64,000 nucleotides of DNA from Streptomyces monomycini (GTDB lineage: Bacteria; Actinomycetota; Actinomycetes; Streptomycetales; Streptomycetaceae): NCBI RefSeq assembly GCF_022271435.1, contig NZ_JAFIQY010000003.1, forward strand, positions 310,001-374,000, given 5' to 3'. Below the pieces are notes generated by a model. It did not search any database, was not told the DNA's origin, and was given only the letters and a program-made list of their open reading frames with translations. A program made the translations under genes and the position numbers. Positions 42,937 through 51,658 of this stretch are shown here, piece after piece (the stretch's first letter is position 1; every line of letters begins with the position of its first letter).

Positions 42937-43235
42937 GCCGCGCTCCCTTCTCCCGCGCGCTTCCCGGCCGGCGCGCCCGCGCGCCCGGCGGCCCGCCGCG
43001 CGGCCCGTTTCCGGTCGCCGCGCCAGGCCAGCCACACCGACGCGGGCGTCAGCAGGGTCGCGAGCAGCATCCAGAAGACGAGGAAGGGCAGTCCGAGCAC
43101 GGTCGGCGTCACACGGTTCACCAGCGGCAGCACACCGAGGTAGAGCACGTGAGGGACCAGGAGCCACAGCAGCGTGGGACGTTTCAGCACAGCGGAAGAG
43201 CCTATCGGGGCACCGCGCCCGTCAGACGGCCCCAC
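42933..43235 (-). CDS. DUF3311 membrane protein
   Basis: A 100-residue protein with two membrane helices (about 20-43 and 48-70: LLWLLVPHVLYLGVLPLVN, GLPFLVFWMLLATLLTPASV) and a basic tail. DUF3311 proteins are small partners encoded immediately upstream of SSS transporters, as here with a 4-bp overlap. The GTG at 43235 overlaps the sortase gene by 34 bp; a shorter start at 43190 (VLKRPTLLW) is equally plausible, as neither has a strong RBS. Confidence 0.78.
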   Translation of the reverse strand: MGPSDGRGAPIGSSAVLKRPTLLWLLVPHVLYLGVLPLVNRVTPTVLGLPFLVFWMLLATLLTPASVWLAWRGDRKRAARRAAGRAGAPAGKRAGEGSAA

Positions 43236-44026
43236 ACCACCAGCCGGTACGCCGAGGAGTACTCGGGCGTGCAGGTCGTCAGCGTCAGGTAGGAGCCGGG
43301 CTCGGTGTAGCGCAGGGCCGGGTGGGCGGTGCTGTACGGGACGGGGGCGGTGACGGTGCCGTCGGAGGGCGTGGTGCGCGGCACGGTCCGGTCGACCGCG
43401 TAGGTGTAGCGGGCGGCCGCGGTGAGCACCTCCACCGTGTCGCCGGGTCGCAGCCGGTTCAGGAAGCGGAACGGTTCGCCGTGCGTGTTGCGGTGCCCGG
43501 CGAGCGCGAAGTTGCCCGGCTCGCCGGGCTGCGCGGTGTGCGCGTAGTGGCCCGCGTAGCCCTTGTTCAGGACGGCGGACCTGCCGGTCCCCTCGGCGAC
43601 GGGAACGGTCAGGCCGAGACGCGGGATGCGCAGGACCGCGTACGCGGCGTCCCGGCGGGGGCGCGGCGGCGCGGTCTGCTCCAGGGTGCTGCGGACCTCT
43701 TGCCGCATACGGTCCCCGGGCCGCTCAGGAGCCGTGGAAGCGGCCGGGCCGGACGACGGTCCGGAGGACGGCGTTCCGGTTGCCGGTGTTCCGGCGGTCG
43801 GCGGGTGCTGCGCGTCCCACTGCCGTTCCAGCCGCGCCACCTGGTCACGCGCGCTCGCCTGCGCCTGCCGATTCGTCCAGTACAGCTGATGTACGACCAG
43901 CAGCAGAACGAGCACTCCGAACGTCACCGCCAGCTCCGCGCCCGCCCACAACACCCGCAGAGCGCGCGGCCGTCGCCGCCGCTGCCCCTGCACCACCACC
44001 GGTATCCGCTCGCGCACGCGCTGCAC
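43202..44026 (-). CDS. Class E sortase
   Basis: A 274-residue transpeptidase with an N-terminal anchor (about 26-48) and a ~70-residue linker. The sortase domain has His in FALAGHRNTHG, Cys in LTLTTCTPEYSSAYR and the following Arg in the same motif. Class E enzymes of Streptomyces recognise LAxTG and anchor surface proteins such as long chaplins. Two proteins in this window have compatible signals (LADTG at 27583-27996, LAHSG at 31154-33040), though pairing is inferred. It is followed by the DUF3311-symporter pair, probably by chance. Confidence 0.92.
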   Translation of the reverse strand: MQRVRERIPVVVQGQRRRRPRALRVLWAGAELAVTFGVLVLLLVVHQLYWTNRQAQASARDQVARLERQWDAQHPPTAGTPATGTPSSGPSSGPAASTAPERPGDRMRQEVRSTLEQTAPPRPRRDAAYAVLRIPRLGLTVPVAEGTGRSAVLNKGYAGHYAHTAQPGEPGNFALAGHRNTHGEPFRFLNRLRPGDTVEVLTAAARYTYAVDRTVPRTTPSDGTVTAPVPYSTAHPALRYTEPGSYLTLTTCTPEYSSAYRLVVWGRLTGAVPR

Positions 44027-44092
44027 GGTAGGGCCTGCGGCGGGAGACTTCCATAGGCGGTGCGGGCTGAGACGGGGCCAGGAGCGCCTACG

Positions 44093-44776
44093 TCAGAAAG
44101 CGTTGACGTGGTCGGCCCCGTTGTCGATCCGCGCGGTCGGAGCCACCCGGACGGCCTCGACCAGGTCGCTGCCGACCAGGCGTTCAGCGAGCTCCTCCGA
44201 GCACGCCACATACGTGGAGCTCAGGTCCCAGTCGCAGGCGACCACCCAGCCGCGGTCCTCGGGCCACCAGTGTTCCGGCCCGGCGTACTCCTCCCCCGTA
44301 CGGGCCCGCACGGCTTCCAGGCCGGAGAGCGACGACTTCCACACGAGGGTTTCCTCATCACGGAGCTCTCTGGCCAGCTCATAGCTGTAGAAGATCCGCT
44401 GGCTGGCTTCCGCCGCCGTGGCGTCCGACAGGATCTCCACGAGCCCCTGGCGCGTGGCCGGGTCGGGCTCCCCGTCGAAAACCTCCCACTGCTCCCCGAC
44501 AGGCGGGCTGAGCATCTCCCGCCGCACGGCTCCGCCCATCAGCTCGCCGTGGAAGTACGCGCCGGAAGCCGCCGCCATCTCCCGCCACGTCCTGCGCAGT
44601 CCGGGTACTTCCTCCAGCGTCCAGGAGTGGAAGACGCGTACGTACGCCGGATAGCCCTCGGGGACGAGTTCGGTGACGACGTGCCGCCATACGTCGGTGT
44701 CGGGGGTCAGCCGCTCGCGCAGCCACCGCAGTGCCTGCTCGGGGTCGGGTACCGCCAGGATGCCGTCGTCCGTCAC
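44093..44776 (-). CDS. Conserved hypothetical protein
   Basis: A 227-residue soluble, acidic protein I do not recognise. No signal peptide or membrane segment. Distinctive stretches: RHVVTELVPEGYPAYVRVFH, VEILSDATAAEASQRIFYSY, WWPEDRGWVVACDWDLSSTY. The overall feel is of Streptomyces-specific proteins with an SMI1-like or immunity-type alpha/beta fold, but no diagnostic motif is present. Single gene; ATG at 44776. Confidence 0.7.
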   Translation of the reverse strand: MTDDGILAVPDPEQALRWLRERLTPDTDVWRHVVTELVPEGYPAYVRVFHSWTLEEVPGLRRTWREMAAASGAYFHGELMGGAVRREMLSPPVGEQWEVFDGEPDPATRQGLVEILSDATAAEASQRIFYSYELARELRDEETLVWKSSLSGLEAVRARTGEEYAGPEHWWPEDRGWVVACDWDLSSTYVACSEELAERLVGSDLVEAVRVAPTARIDNGADHVNAF

Positions 44777-44838
44777 CGCCCCATTTTCCCCGTACGGCCT
44801 GGTTGCTCCCGTACGGGGGTTTCCCCGGAGTTACCGCC

Positions 44839-46242
44839 CTACCCCCCGAGCACCCGCGACACCGCATAGATGCACAGACCGGCCAGGGCGCCGACGACCG
44901 TGCCGTTGATGCGGATGAACTGGAGGTCGCGTCCGATGTGTGCCTCGATCTTCTTCGAGGTGTGGTCGGCGTCCCAGCTCGCGACGGTGTCGGTGATCAG
45001 GGACGTGATCTCGGCGCGGTACGTCGTCACGACGTAGACCGCGGCGCCCTCCAGCCAGCCGTCGACCTTGTTCTGGAGCCGTCCGTCACGGGCCAGCCGC
45101 TGACCCAGTGACAGCAGGGCCGACCGGGTGCGCTGCCGCAGCTCGCTGTGCTCGTCCTCGGCGGCCGCCACGATCATGGTGCGTACGGAGCCCCACGCGG
45201 AGGCGATCAGGTCCTGCACCTCGCCGCGGCCCAGCACCTCCGACTTCAGGCGCTCCACCCGCTCCCGGGTGTCGGTGTCGGACTGCAGGTCGCCCGCGAA
45301 GTCCTTGAGGAAACGGTCCACCGCGCCGCGCGCCGGGTGCTCGGGCATGTCCCGCATCTCGGTGACGAACCGCAGCAGCTCCTTGTAGACCCGCTCGCCG
45401 ACCTTGCGGTCCACGAAGCGCGGCGTCCAGCCGGGGGCGCCGCCGGAGACCGCCGTCATCACCGAGTCGCCGTGCGAGGTCAGCCAGTCGTGGGCCCGTA
45501 CGCAGACCAGGTCCACGACCCGGCGGTGCCCGCCGTCCGCGACGACCTTCTCCAGCATCTTGCCGAGCCCGGGCGCGATCTCCTGCGCGTCCGCGCGGCG
45601 GGTGATCGCCTCGCCGACCACCGCCTGCACGTCGGAGTCGCGCAGCACGGTCAGCGCGCCGCGCAGCGCGGTGGACAGCTCCGCCGTCACCCGGTCGGCG
45701 TTCTTCGGTTCGGCGAGCCAGGCGCCCAGCCGCCGGCCGATGCCGACCTTGCGCAGCCGCTGCCGTACGACGTCGCCGGACAGGAAGTTCTCGCCGACGA
45801 ACTCGCCGAGGCTCACCCCGAGCTGGTCCTTCTTCGTCGGGATGATCGCGGTGTGCGGGATGGGCAGCCCCAGCGGCCGCTTGAACAGGGCGGTGACCGC
45901 GAACCAGTCGGCCAGCGCGCCGACCATGCCCGCCTCGGCCGCCGCCGCCACGTAGCCCGCCCAGCCGCCCGCGCCGGCGGCCTTCGCCCAGGTGGCGAGG
46001 GCGTACACCAGGGCCACCCCGAGCAGCAGGCCGGTCGCCAGGGTCTTCATGCGCCGTACGCCGCGCCGCTTCTCCGCGTCCGCGGGGCTGTCCGCGAGGC
46101 TCTGCGGGGAGCCGCCGGGCGGTACCGGGCCGCGGGCCCGGCCCGTGCCCGCGCGCCCGCCGTCCGGCGGTGTCCCGTCCGCTCCCGCGGGCACATCCGC
46201 CCCGGGGACCACGTCCGTCTTCGTCCGTTCCATCCGCTCCAC
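44839..46242 (-). CDS. DUF445 membrane protein
   Basis: A 467-residue protein. A variable ~60-residue N-terminus precedes a first membrane helix (about 68-90); DUF445 landmarks follow: GMVGALADWFAVTALFKRPL, PHTAIIPTKKDQLGVSLGEF, VGENFLSGDVVRQRLR, and the C-terminal AHIGRDLQFIRINGTVVGAL with a final helix. DUF445 proteins have two terminal membrane anchors around a long helical domain; their function is not established. Start at 46242 or 46233 (both ATG, MERMERTKTD). Confidence 0.88.
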   Translation of the reverse strand: MERMERTKTDVVPGADVPAGADGTPPDGGRAGTGRARGPVPPGGSPQSLADSPADAEKRRGVRRMKTLATGLLLGVALVYALATWAKAAGAGGWAGYVAAAAEAGMVGALADWFAVTALFKRPLGLPIPHTAIIPTKKDQLGVSLGEFVGENFLSGDVVRQRLRKVGIGRRLGAWLAEPKNADRVTAELSTALRGALTVLRDSDVQAVVGEAITRRADAQEIAPGLGKMLEKVVADGGHRRVVDLVCVRAHDWLTSHGDSVMTAVSGGAPGWTPRFVDRKVGERVYKELLRFVTEMRDMPEHPARGAVDRFLKDFAGDLQSDTDTRERVERLKSEVLGRGEVQDLIASAWGSVRTMIVAAAEDEHSELRQRTRSALLSLGQRLARDGRLQNKVDGWLEGAAVYVVTTYRAEITSLITDTVASWDADHTSKKIEAHIGRDLQFIRINGTVVGALAGLCIYAVSRVLGG

Positions 46243-46491
46243 CCGCTCGAACCCGTCAGCACCGTACGTACAGGCATATGCCCTGCTTCATGCCGGCCGT
46301 GCGTTCAACTGTGTCCTACTCCGGACGCGAACCACGAGTTCCCCTGCGCGCCGCCGGGGCGCCACCCGGGCCGTCCGGACCGCGTGGCAGCATGAACGGG
46401 CCGACCGGACCACGCCGCCACCGCTGACCACACGCTGCCCTGTGCCCGCCCGGAGCACGCCGCTCCGCCTGCCATAGGAGACTGTGCCCGC

Positions 46492-47784
46492 ATGCCGACT
46501 CCCGTGGGCCGCCCGTTGCCGCTGCTCGCCGGCCTGGCGGCGCTGCTGGCGCTCGCCATCGCCGCGGTGCTCCTCAGCTCCGGCGGCGACGGCACCCAGG
46601 ACCCCGCGGGAGACGACCGCCCGCCCTCGGCAGAGCGCTGGACCGGTACGTGGTCGGCCGCCGCCGCGGCCGCCGAACCCGGCAAGTCCGACGGCTACGC
46701 GGACACCTCCCTCCGCAACGTGGTGCACACCAGCATCGGCGGCACCAGCGCCCGCATCCAGCTCTCCAACCTCTACGGCACCCGCCCGCTGCCCGTCGGT
46801 CACGCCACCCTCGCCCGCGCCTTCGCCCCCGGCAGCCCGGCGGTCATGCCCGGCACCCTGCGCAGGCTGACCTTTGCCGGACGGCCCGCCGTCACCGTCC
46901 CGGCAGGTGGATCGGTCACCAGCGACCCGGTCCGGCTGACCGTCCCGGCCGCCGCCGACCTCCTGGTCAGCACCTACTCCCCGGCCCCCTCCGGGCCCGT
47001 CACCTACCACCCGCACGCCCGCCAGACGTCCTACCTGGCGCGCGGCGACCGCGCCGCGGACACCGCCGGCGGCGCCTACACCCGAAAGGTCACCGCCTGG
47101 CGCTACCTGACCGGTGTGGACGTCCGCGGCCCGCGCACCGACGGCGCCGTCGTGGCCGTCGGCGACTCGATCACCGACGGCAACACCTCCACCCCGGACG
47201 CCAACCACCGCTGGCCGGACTTCCTCGCCGCCCGGCTGCGCACCGAGCCCGGCGCGCCCCGCTACGGCGTCCTCAACCAGGGCATCAGCGGCAACCGGCT
47301 GCTGACGGACAGCAACCGCTGGTCGGTCAGCGGCGGGCCGAGCGTGCTGTCCCGGCTGGAGCGCGACGTGCTGTCGCGCGCGGGGGTGCGGGCCGTCGTC
47401 GTCGAGATCGGCCTCAACGACCTGTTCAAGTCACCGCGCCGGCTCGACGCGGAGAAGCTGGCGGACGGGATGCGGGAGATCGTGCGCCGGGCAGCGGCAC
47501 GGGACATCCAGGTCATCGGCAGCACGCTCACCCCGTTCGGCGGCCATCGCGGCTACCGGCCGGAGCTCGACGCCGTACGGCAAGACCTCAACGCGAAGAT
47601 CCGCGCCGGGGCGGTCTACGGGCAGTACGCGGACTTCGACGAGGCGCTGCGCGACCCGCACCGCCCCCTGCGGCTGCGGCCCGCCTACGACTCGGGCGAC
47701 CATCTGCACCCGAGCGACGCGGGCTACCGGGCGATGGCCGGCGCGGTCGACCTGCGGCAGCTCAAGGGAGCGCCGGTACGGTGA
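46492..47784 (+). CDS. Secreted SGNH/GDSL hydrolase
   Basis: A 430-residue extracytoplasmic esterase with a signal or anchor helix (about 9-28). An N-terminal beta domain (about 45-210: GTWSAAAAAAEPG, NVVHTSIGGTSARIQLSNLY) precedes the SGNH core with block I VAVGDSITDG, block II NQGISGNRLL, block III VVEIGLNDLF and block V SGDHLHPSDAGYRAM (catalytic Asp/His). The layout matches rhamnogalacturonan-acetylesterase-like proteins. Start ATG 46492 after GGAG. Short tandem repeats carrying extra in-frame stops follow the end of the gene. Confidence 0.9.
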   Translation: MPTPVGRPLPLLAGLAALLALAIAAVLLSSGGDGTQDPAGDDRPPSAERWTGTWSAAAAAAEPGKSDGYADTSLRNVVHTSIGGTSARIQLSNLYGTRPLPVGHATLARAFAPGSPAVMPGTLRRLTFAGRPAVTVPAGGSVTSDPVRLTVPAAADLLVSTYSPAPSGPVTYHPHARQTSYLARGDRAADTAGGAYTRKVTAWRYLTGVDVRGPRTDGAVVAVGDSITDGNTSTPDANHRWPDFLAARLRTEPGAPRYGVLNQGISGNRLLTDSNRWSVSGGPSVLSRLERDVLSRAGVRAVVVEIGLNDLFKSPRRLDAEKLADGMREIVRRAAARDIQVIGSTLTPFGGHRGYRPELDAVRQDLNAKIRAGAVYGQYADFDEALRDPHRPLRLRPAYDSGDHLHPSDAGYRAMAGAVDLRQLKGAPVR

Positions 47785-47872
47785 GGCGGCTCAGCGGAGG
47801 CACGGTGAGGCGACCCGGGGCCGGCGGCACGGTGAGGCGACTCAAAGGCGCCTCGGCACGATGAGGCGGCCC
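47774..47872. repeat. Tandem repeats spanning the SGNH gene stop
   Basis: ACGGTGAGGCG-type units at 47778, 47802, 47829 and 47858 (periods 24, 27, 29 bp). The first unit contains the gene's TGA and two later ones repeat it in frame. Confidence 0.75.
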
Positions 47873-47921
47873 GGGGGCGCGGAGGCCGGTGCGGCAGGCG
47901 CGCCGGCGCCCGTGCACGCCG

Positions 47922-48635
47922 TCAGTCCAGCTCCTTGCGCCGGCGCTCCGACACCTCGTATCCGCGCGCGTCTTCCGGAAGCGCCGACTCCGCGCGCCGC
48001 TCGCGCTCCAGCCTGATCCGCTGCTTCTCCAGCTTGGAGAGCCTGCGCCGGACACCGACGCCGCCCATCATCGCGAACCCGGTGATCTTCACCCGCGGCG
48101 CGCCCGGCTCCCCCGGCTCGCCGTCACCGTTGTCAAAGCCGCCCATGAAGCCCCAGCCGGTCACCTGCACCTCGACGCCCGGCGGCACCACGACGTCGAT
48201 GCCGCCCATCAGCGCGAAGCAGCGCACCGTGATCTCCTCGGCCTCGAAGTGCGCGTCCCGCAGGTCGATCTCGCCGCCCGCCTGGAACACCCCGGCGGTG
48301 AACATCCGCGGCGCCGTCCAGCGCCCCTTGCGTGAGAAGCCGCTCCAGAAGGCGAAGGCCCCGCGGGAGGACGGCTCACCGCCGATCCGCTCCCGCCAGG
48401 TGACCGCCCCGGGCCCGGCGGCCCGGGTGTCCGGCAGGCCGCTGCCGGACGGCTGCGGCAGGTCGGCGACCAGCGGCCGCAGCGCGCCGACCGTCCGCGC
48501 CTGGTAGGCCGCGGTCAGCCGCTCCTCGAACTCCTCCATCTGCAGCCGCCCCTCGGCGAGGGCTTCGCGCAGGATCCCGGCGATCCGGTCACGGTCGGCG
48601 TCCGAGGCGCGCAGATCGGGGAGTTCTTCAGTCAT
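47922..48635 (-). CDS. DUF1707 domain protein
   Basis: A 237-residue protein. Residues about 8-60 are the DUF1707 (SHOCT-like) domain (LRASDADRDRIAGILREALA, GRLQMEEFEERLTAAYQART). The C-terminal part (about 115-215) resembles the LiaF/DUF2154 toast-rack fold, with repeated LMGGIDVVVPPGVEVQVTGW and MMGGVGVRRR. No membrane helix. It may sense or modulate envelope stress at the membrane, but no partner sensor is adjacent. The gene lies immediately after the ABC exporter genes on the other side of a 17-bp gap. Confidence 0.85.
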   Translation of the reverse strand: MTEELPDLRASDADRDRIAGILREALAEGRLQMEEFEERLTAAYQARTVGALRPLVADLPQPSGSGLPDTRAAGPGAVTWRERIGGEPSSRGAFAFWSGFSRKGRWTAPRMFTAGVFQAGGEIDLRDAHFEAEEITVRCFALMGGIDVVVPPGVEVQVTGWGFMGGFDNGDGEPGEPGAPRVKITGFAMMGGVGVRRRLSKLEKQRIRLERERRAESALPEDARGYEVSERRRKELD

Positions 48636-48652
48636 ACGGACAGATTAATGCC

Positions 48653-49723
48653 TCATGGCGCCGTGTTGTCCGCGTACATCCGCGAGATGACGTCCTCGAT
48701 GTCCGGCTCCCGCACCGACAGATCCACCAGCGGATACCGTTCCGCGACCGCCGAGACGACCGGCGCCGCGCTCTGCGCCGCCGGGAACGCCAGCCACTGC
48801 CGCGGGCCTTCGACCTTGACCGTACGGGCGCCGGGCACACCCTCGATGGGCGGAAGCTCCCGTTCCAGATCCACCACCAGCGTCCGTTCGCTGCGCCCCA
48901 CGGCGTGCAGCCCGTCCAGCCCGCCGTCGTACACCAGCCGCCCGTGGTCGATGACCATCACCCGGCGGCACAACTGCTCGATGTCGGTGAGGTCGTGCGT
49001 GGTCAGCAGGACGGTGGTGCCCCGCTCCGCGTTCACCTCGCGCAGGAAGCCGCGGACCTTCGCCTTGCTGATGACGTCCAGGCCGATGGTCGGCTCATCG
49101 AGGTAGAGCACCTCCGGGTCGTGCAGCAGCGCCGCCGCGATGTCACCGCGCATCCGCTGGCCGAGCGAGAGCTGCCTCACCGGGACCGGCAACAGCTTCT
49201 CCAGGTCGAGCAGTTCGACGCAGCGCTCCAGGTTCCGCCGGTAGGCGGCCTCCGGAATCCGGTACATCCGCCGCACCAGCTCGTAGGAGTCCCGCAGCGG
49301 CAAATCCCACCACAGCGTCGTGCGCTGCCCGAAGACCACCCCGACGCGGCGCGCGAGCCGGGTCCGCTCCCGCGCCGGGTCGATACCCGCCACCCGCAGC
49401 CGCCCGCCGCTGGGCACCAGGATCCCGGTGAGCATCTTGACGGTGGTGGACTTGCCCGCGCCGTTCGGGCCGATGTAGCCGACCATCGCGCCACGCGGCA
49501 CCCGGAAGCTGATGCCGTCGACGGCCCGCACCTCCTCCCGCACCCGCCGCAGCCGGCCCGCCTTGCGCCGCACGTGGAAGACCTTCTCGACACCGTCCAG
49601 TTCGATGAAACCGGGCTCGCCGCCCGACGGGCCACGCCCCACGGCCCCGGACTCCTCCGGATCGTGCGACACAGCACCGGCCTCCTCCGGGCCGCGCACC
49701 GTATCCCCCGTACCGCTTCGCAT
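48653..49723 (-). CDS. ABC-2-type exporter ATPase
   Basis: A 356-residue ATPase: Walker A GPNGAGKSTTVKML, Q-loop FGQRTTLWWDLPLRDSYELV, signature LSLGQRMRGDIAAALL (a variant of LSGGQ), Walker B VLYLDEPTIGLD, switch His TTHDLTDIEQL. LxGQRTQLWWDLP-type loops mark the COG4586 (NatA-like) group that works with COG3694 and COG4587 permeases, the two genes upstream. A ~40-residue acidic N-terminus precedes the core. Direction and substrate of transport are unknown for this family. It lies 8 bp after the permease stop. Confidence 0.88.
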   Translation of the reverse strand: MRSGTGDTVRGPEEAGAVSHDPEESGAVGRGPSGGEPGFIELDGVEKVFHVRRKAGRLRRVREEVRAVDGISFRVPRGAMVGYIGPNGAGKSTTVKMLTGILVPSGGRLRVAGIDPARERTRLARRVGVVFGQRTTLWWDLPLRDSYELVRRMYRIPEAAYRRNLERCVELLDLEKLLPVPVRQLSLGQRMRGDIAAALLHDPEVLYLDEPTIGLDVISKAKVRGFLREVNAERGTTVLLTTHDLTDIEQLCRRVMVIDHGRLVYDGGLDGLHAVGRSERTLVVDLERELPPIEGVPGARTVKVEGPRQWLAFPAAQSAAPVVSAVAERYPLVDLSVREPDIEDVISRMYADNTAP

Positions 49724-49731
49724 ACCGTCCC

Positions 49732-50571
49732 TCAGCTCCCCGTGCTCCGATAGTTGCGCAGGCCCGCCCGCCAGGCCAGCCAGGCCAGTCCGCACATCGC
49801 CGCCGCGACCGCCGGCCCCAGGAAGTCCACCCAGCCCGGCAGCCCCAGCGGGTCGTCGCGGCCCAGCAGGCGCAGCGCGGGCAGCCAGTTGACGAAGGCG
49901 AGCGGGACGACGAAGGTGACGCCCCGCACCAGGTCCTTGGCGAAGACGGTGGGCGGGTACTGGAGCATCGTCGTACCGCCGTACGTGAACGAGTTCTGCA
50001 CCTCGGCGGCATCCTGCGCGACGAACTGGAACGCGGCCCCGATGGTGAAGACCGCCCCGAAGATCACCGCGCCGCACAGCAGCATGAGCGGCACCAGCAG
50101 CACCTTGCCCGGCGTCCAGTCCACCTCCAGCCGGGACAGCGACCAGCCCAGCACCACTGCCGCCTGGAGGATCCGGCCGAGCCGGCGCAGCGCGAAACGG
50201 TCCGCCGCGACCTGCGCGAACACCGGTACGGGCCGCACCAGCAGAACGTCCATCGTGCCGTCCCTGACCCGCGTGCCGAGCCGGTCCATGCTGCCCAGCA
50301 CCAGGTCCGCCAGGCCCAGCGCCACGCCGGACGTGCCGTACAGGAACGCCACCTCGGGCAGCGAGAACCCGCCGAGGGCGGTGATGTGCGTGAACATCAG
50401 CATTATCGCGAGGAAGTCCAGCCCGGTGGCGGCGAAGTTGCCGAGCGCCGTCAGCAGGAAGGACGTCCGGTAGGCGAGCGTGGAGCGGGTCCACATCGCC
50501 ACGATCAGGCCGTACGCCCGCAGGCCTTCGACCAGCCGCGAGCGGAGGGCCCACACACCTTCCTCAGCCAC
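49732..50571 (-). CDS. ABC-2-type permease (COG3694 family)
   Basis: A 279-residue permease with six predicted helices (about 23-45, 60-80, 115-135, 145-170, 180-195, 245-262). Landmarks: WTRSTLAYRTSFLLTALGNF, RDGTMDVLLVRPVPVFAQVA, FVVPLAFVNWLPALRLLGRD. It forms the channel with the COG4587-type protein; the ATG at 50571 overlaps that gene by 8 bp. Confidence 0.87.
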   Translation of the reverse strand: MAEEGVWALRSRLVEGLRAYGLIVAMWTRSTLAYRTSFLLTALGNFAATGLDFLAIMLMFTHITALGGFSLPEVAFLYGTSGVALGLADLVLGSMDRLGTRVRDGTMDVLLVRPVPVFAQVAADRFALRRLGRILQAAVVLGWSLSRLEVDWTPGKVLLVPLMLLCGAVIFGAVFTIGAAFQFVAQDAAEVQNSFTYGGTTMLQYPPTVFAKDLVRGVTFVVPLAFVNWLPALRLLGRDDPLGLPGWVDFLGPAVAAAMCGLAWLAWRAGLRNYRSTGS

Positions 50572-51361
50572 CCTGCACCACCACCTTCCGCGTCGCCACG
50601 GACTGCACCAGCCGCCCCGACGCCAGCAGCACCACCGCCCACCCGGCCTGGAAGGCCAGCGCCCGCGCCGCCCCCACGCCCTCGTGCACCCCGAGCAGCA
50701 CGTCGGCCGGCACCTGGAGCATCGAGGACCACGGCAGCAGCCGGACCACCTCGCCGAACCCGCCGGGGAAGACGTTCAGCGGCAGCACCATCCCGGAGAA
50801 GAACAGGCACATCAGCCCGGCGACCATCGACACGCCCGCGCCGTCCAGCAGCCAGAAGGACGTCAGCGCCACCAGATAACGCAGCGCGAAGCCGACCACC
50901 ACACCGAGCGCCACCGACACCAGGAACAGCAGCCAGGTCACCGGCGAGGCGGGCAGCGCCGACGGAAAGACCAGCGTGCCCACCGCCATCGGCACCAGGC
51001 CCCGGCCCAGCAGCTGGAAGGCGGCCCGCCCGAGGTCGGCGGCCAGCCACCACAGCTGGAGGTCCGCGGGCCGGTACAGGTCGACGGCGATGTCCCCGCT
51101 GCGGATGCGCTCCTGCAACTCGTCCATGCCGCCGCCGATGAGCAGCCCGGTGGCCGCCAGCAGCGCCTGCCCGGTCCATACGAAGGTCAGCGCCTGCGGC
51201 AGGTCGTAGCCGCCCAGATGGGGGCGCTCGGTCCACAGGGCGATGTAGGTGTAGGCGAGGATGAAGCCGAAGACGGTGTTGGTGAAGACGCCGGAAGCGG
51301 TGGCGATACGGTAGGTGGCGTAGCGCCGGAAGCTGCCCGCCGCGACGGCCGCGTACAACAC
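50564..51361 (-). CDS. ABC-2-type permease (COG4587 family)
   Basis: A 265-residue six-helix permease, first gene of the exporter operon. Landmarks: YAAVAAGSFRRYATYRIATA, RIRSGDIAVDLYRPADLQLW, FFSGMVLPLNVFPGGFGEVV. The GTG at 51361 follows a GGGGGA-type RBS; the open frame reaches 51457 but the added residues are not conserved-looking. The three genes (51361 to 48653) form one transport unit. Confidence 0.85.
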   Translation of the reverse strand: MLYAAVAAGSFRRYATYRIATASGVFTNTVFGFILAYTYIALWTERPHLGGYDLPQALTFVWTGQALLAATGLLIGGGMDELQERIRSGDIAVDLYRPADLQLWWLAADLGRAAFQLLGRGLVPMAVGTLVFPSALPASPVTWLLFLVSVALGVVVGFALRYLVALTSFWLLDGAGVSMVAGLMCLFFSGMVLPLNVFPGGFGEVVRLLPWSSMLQVPADVLLGVHEGVGAARALAFQAGWAVVLLASGRLVQSVATRKVVVQGG

Positions 51362-51658
51362 GTCTGGCGTCCCCCGTTCCTGACGGCGCGCCACCTTGTG
51401 GCGCGAAGGACCGGAGCCTAGTCCGGCGCGCGGGGGCCCGGCCACGCATTTATTCACCCGTTCCGGTGAGTCTTTCGACCCGTTCGGCCGGTCACGGAGC
51501 GGTCACAGGTGCGCGCCGTCCCTCGTGGGTGAAGGCCTTGATGCGAGAGTTTCGTATCGGGCGACAGTTCCTTTTCCGGCTTAGAACGCGAATCGCCCGA
51601 CACGCCACCGATCCGCCGCGGTACAACCCTCGGCGGCGGCCGAGGAGTCCATACAGAC
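51362..51658. other. Divergent promoter region between the ABC exporter and the class A PBP
   Basis: About 297 bp without a gene. It includes an AT-richer patch around 51440-51480 and 51530-51590 where promoters of the two divergent genes probably lie. No operator recognised. Confidence 0.4.

Noticed and set aside
41602..43143. 513-residue plus-strand frame opposite the SSS symporter
   Set aside because: His/Gln/Asp-rich shadow; the minus strand carries recognisable transporter helices.
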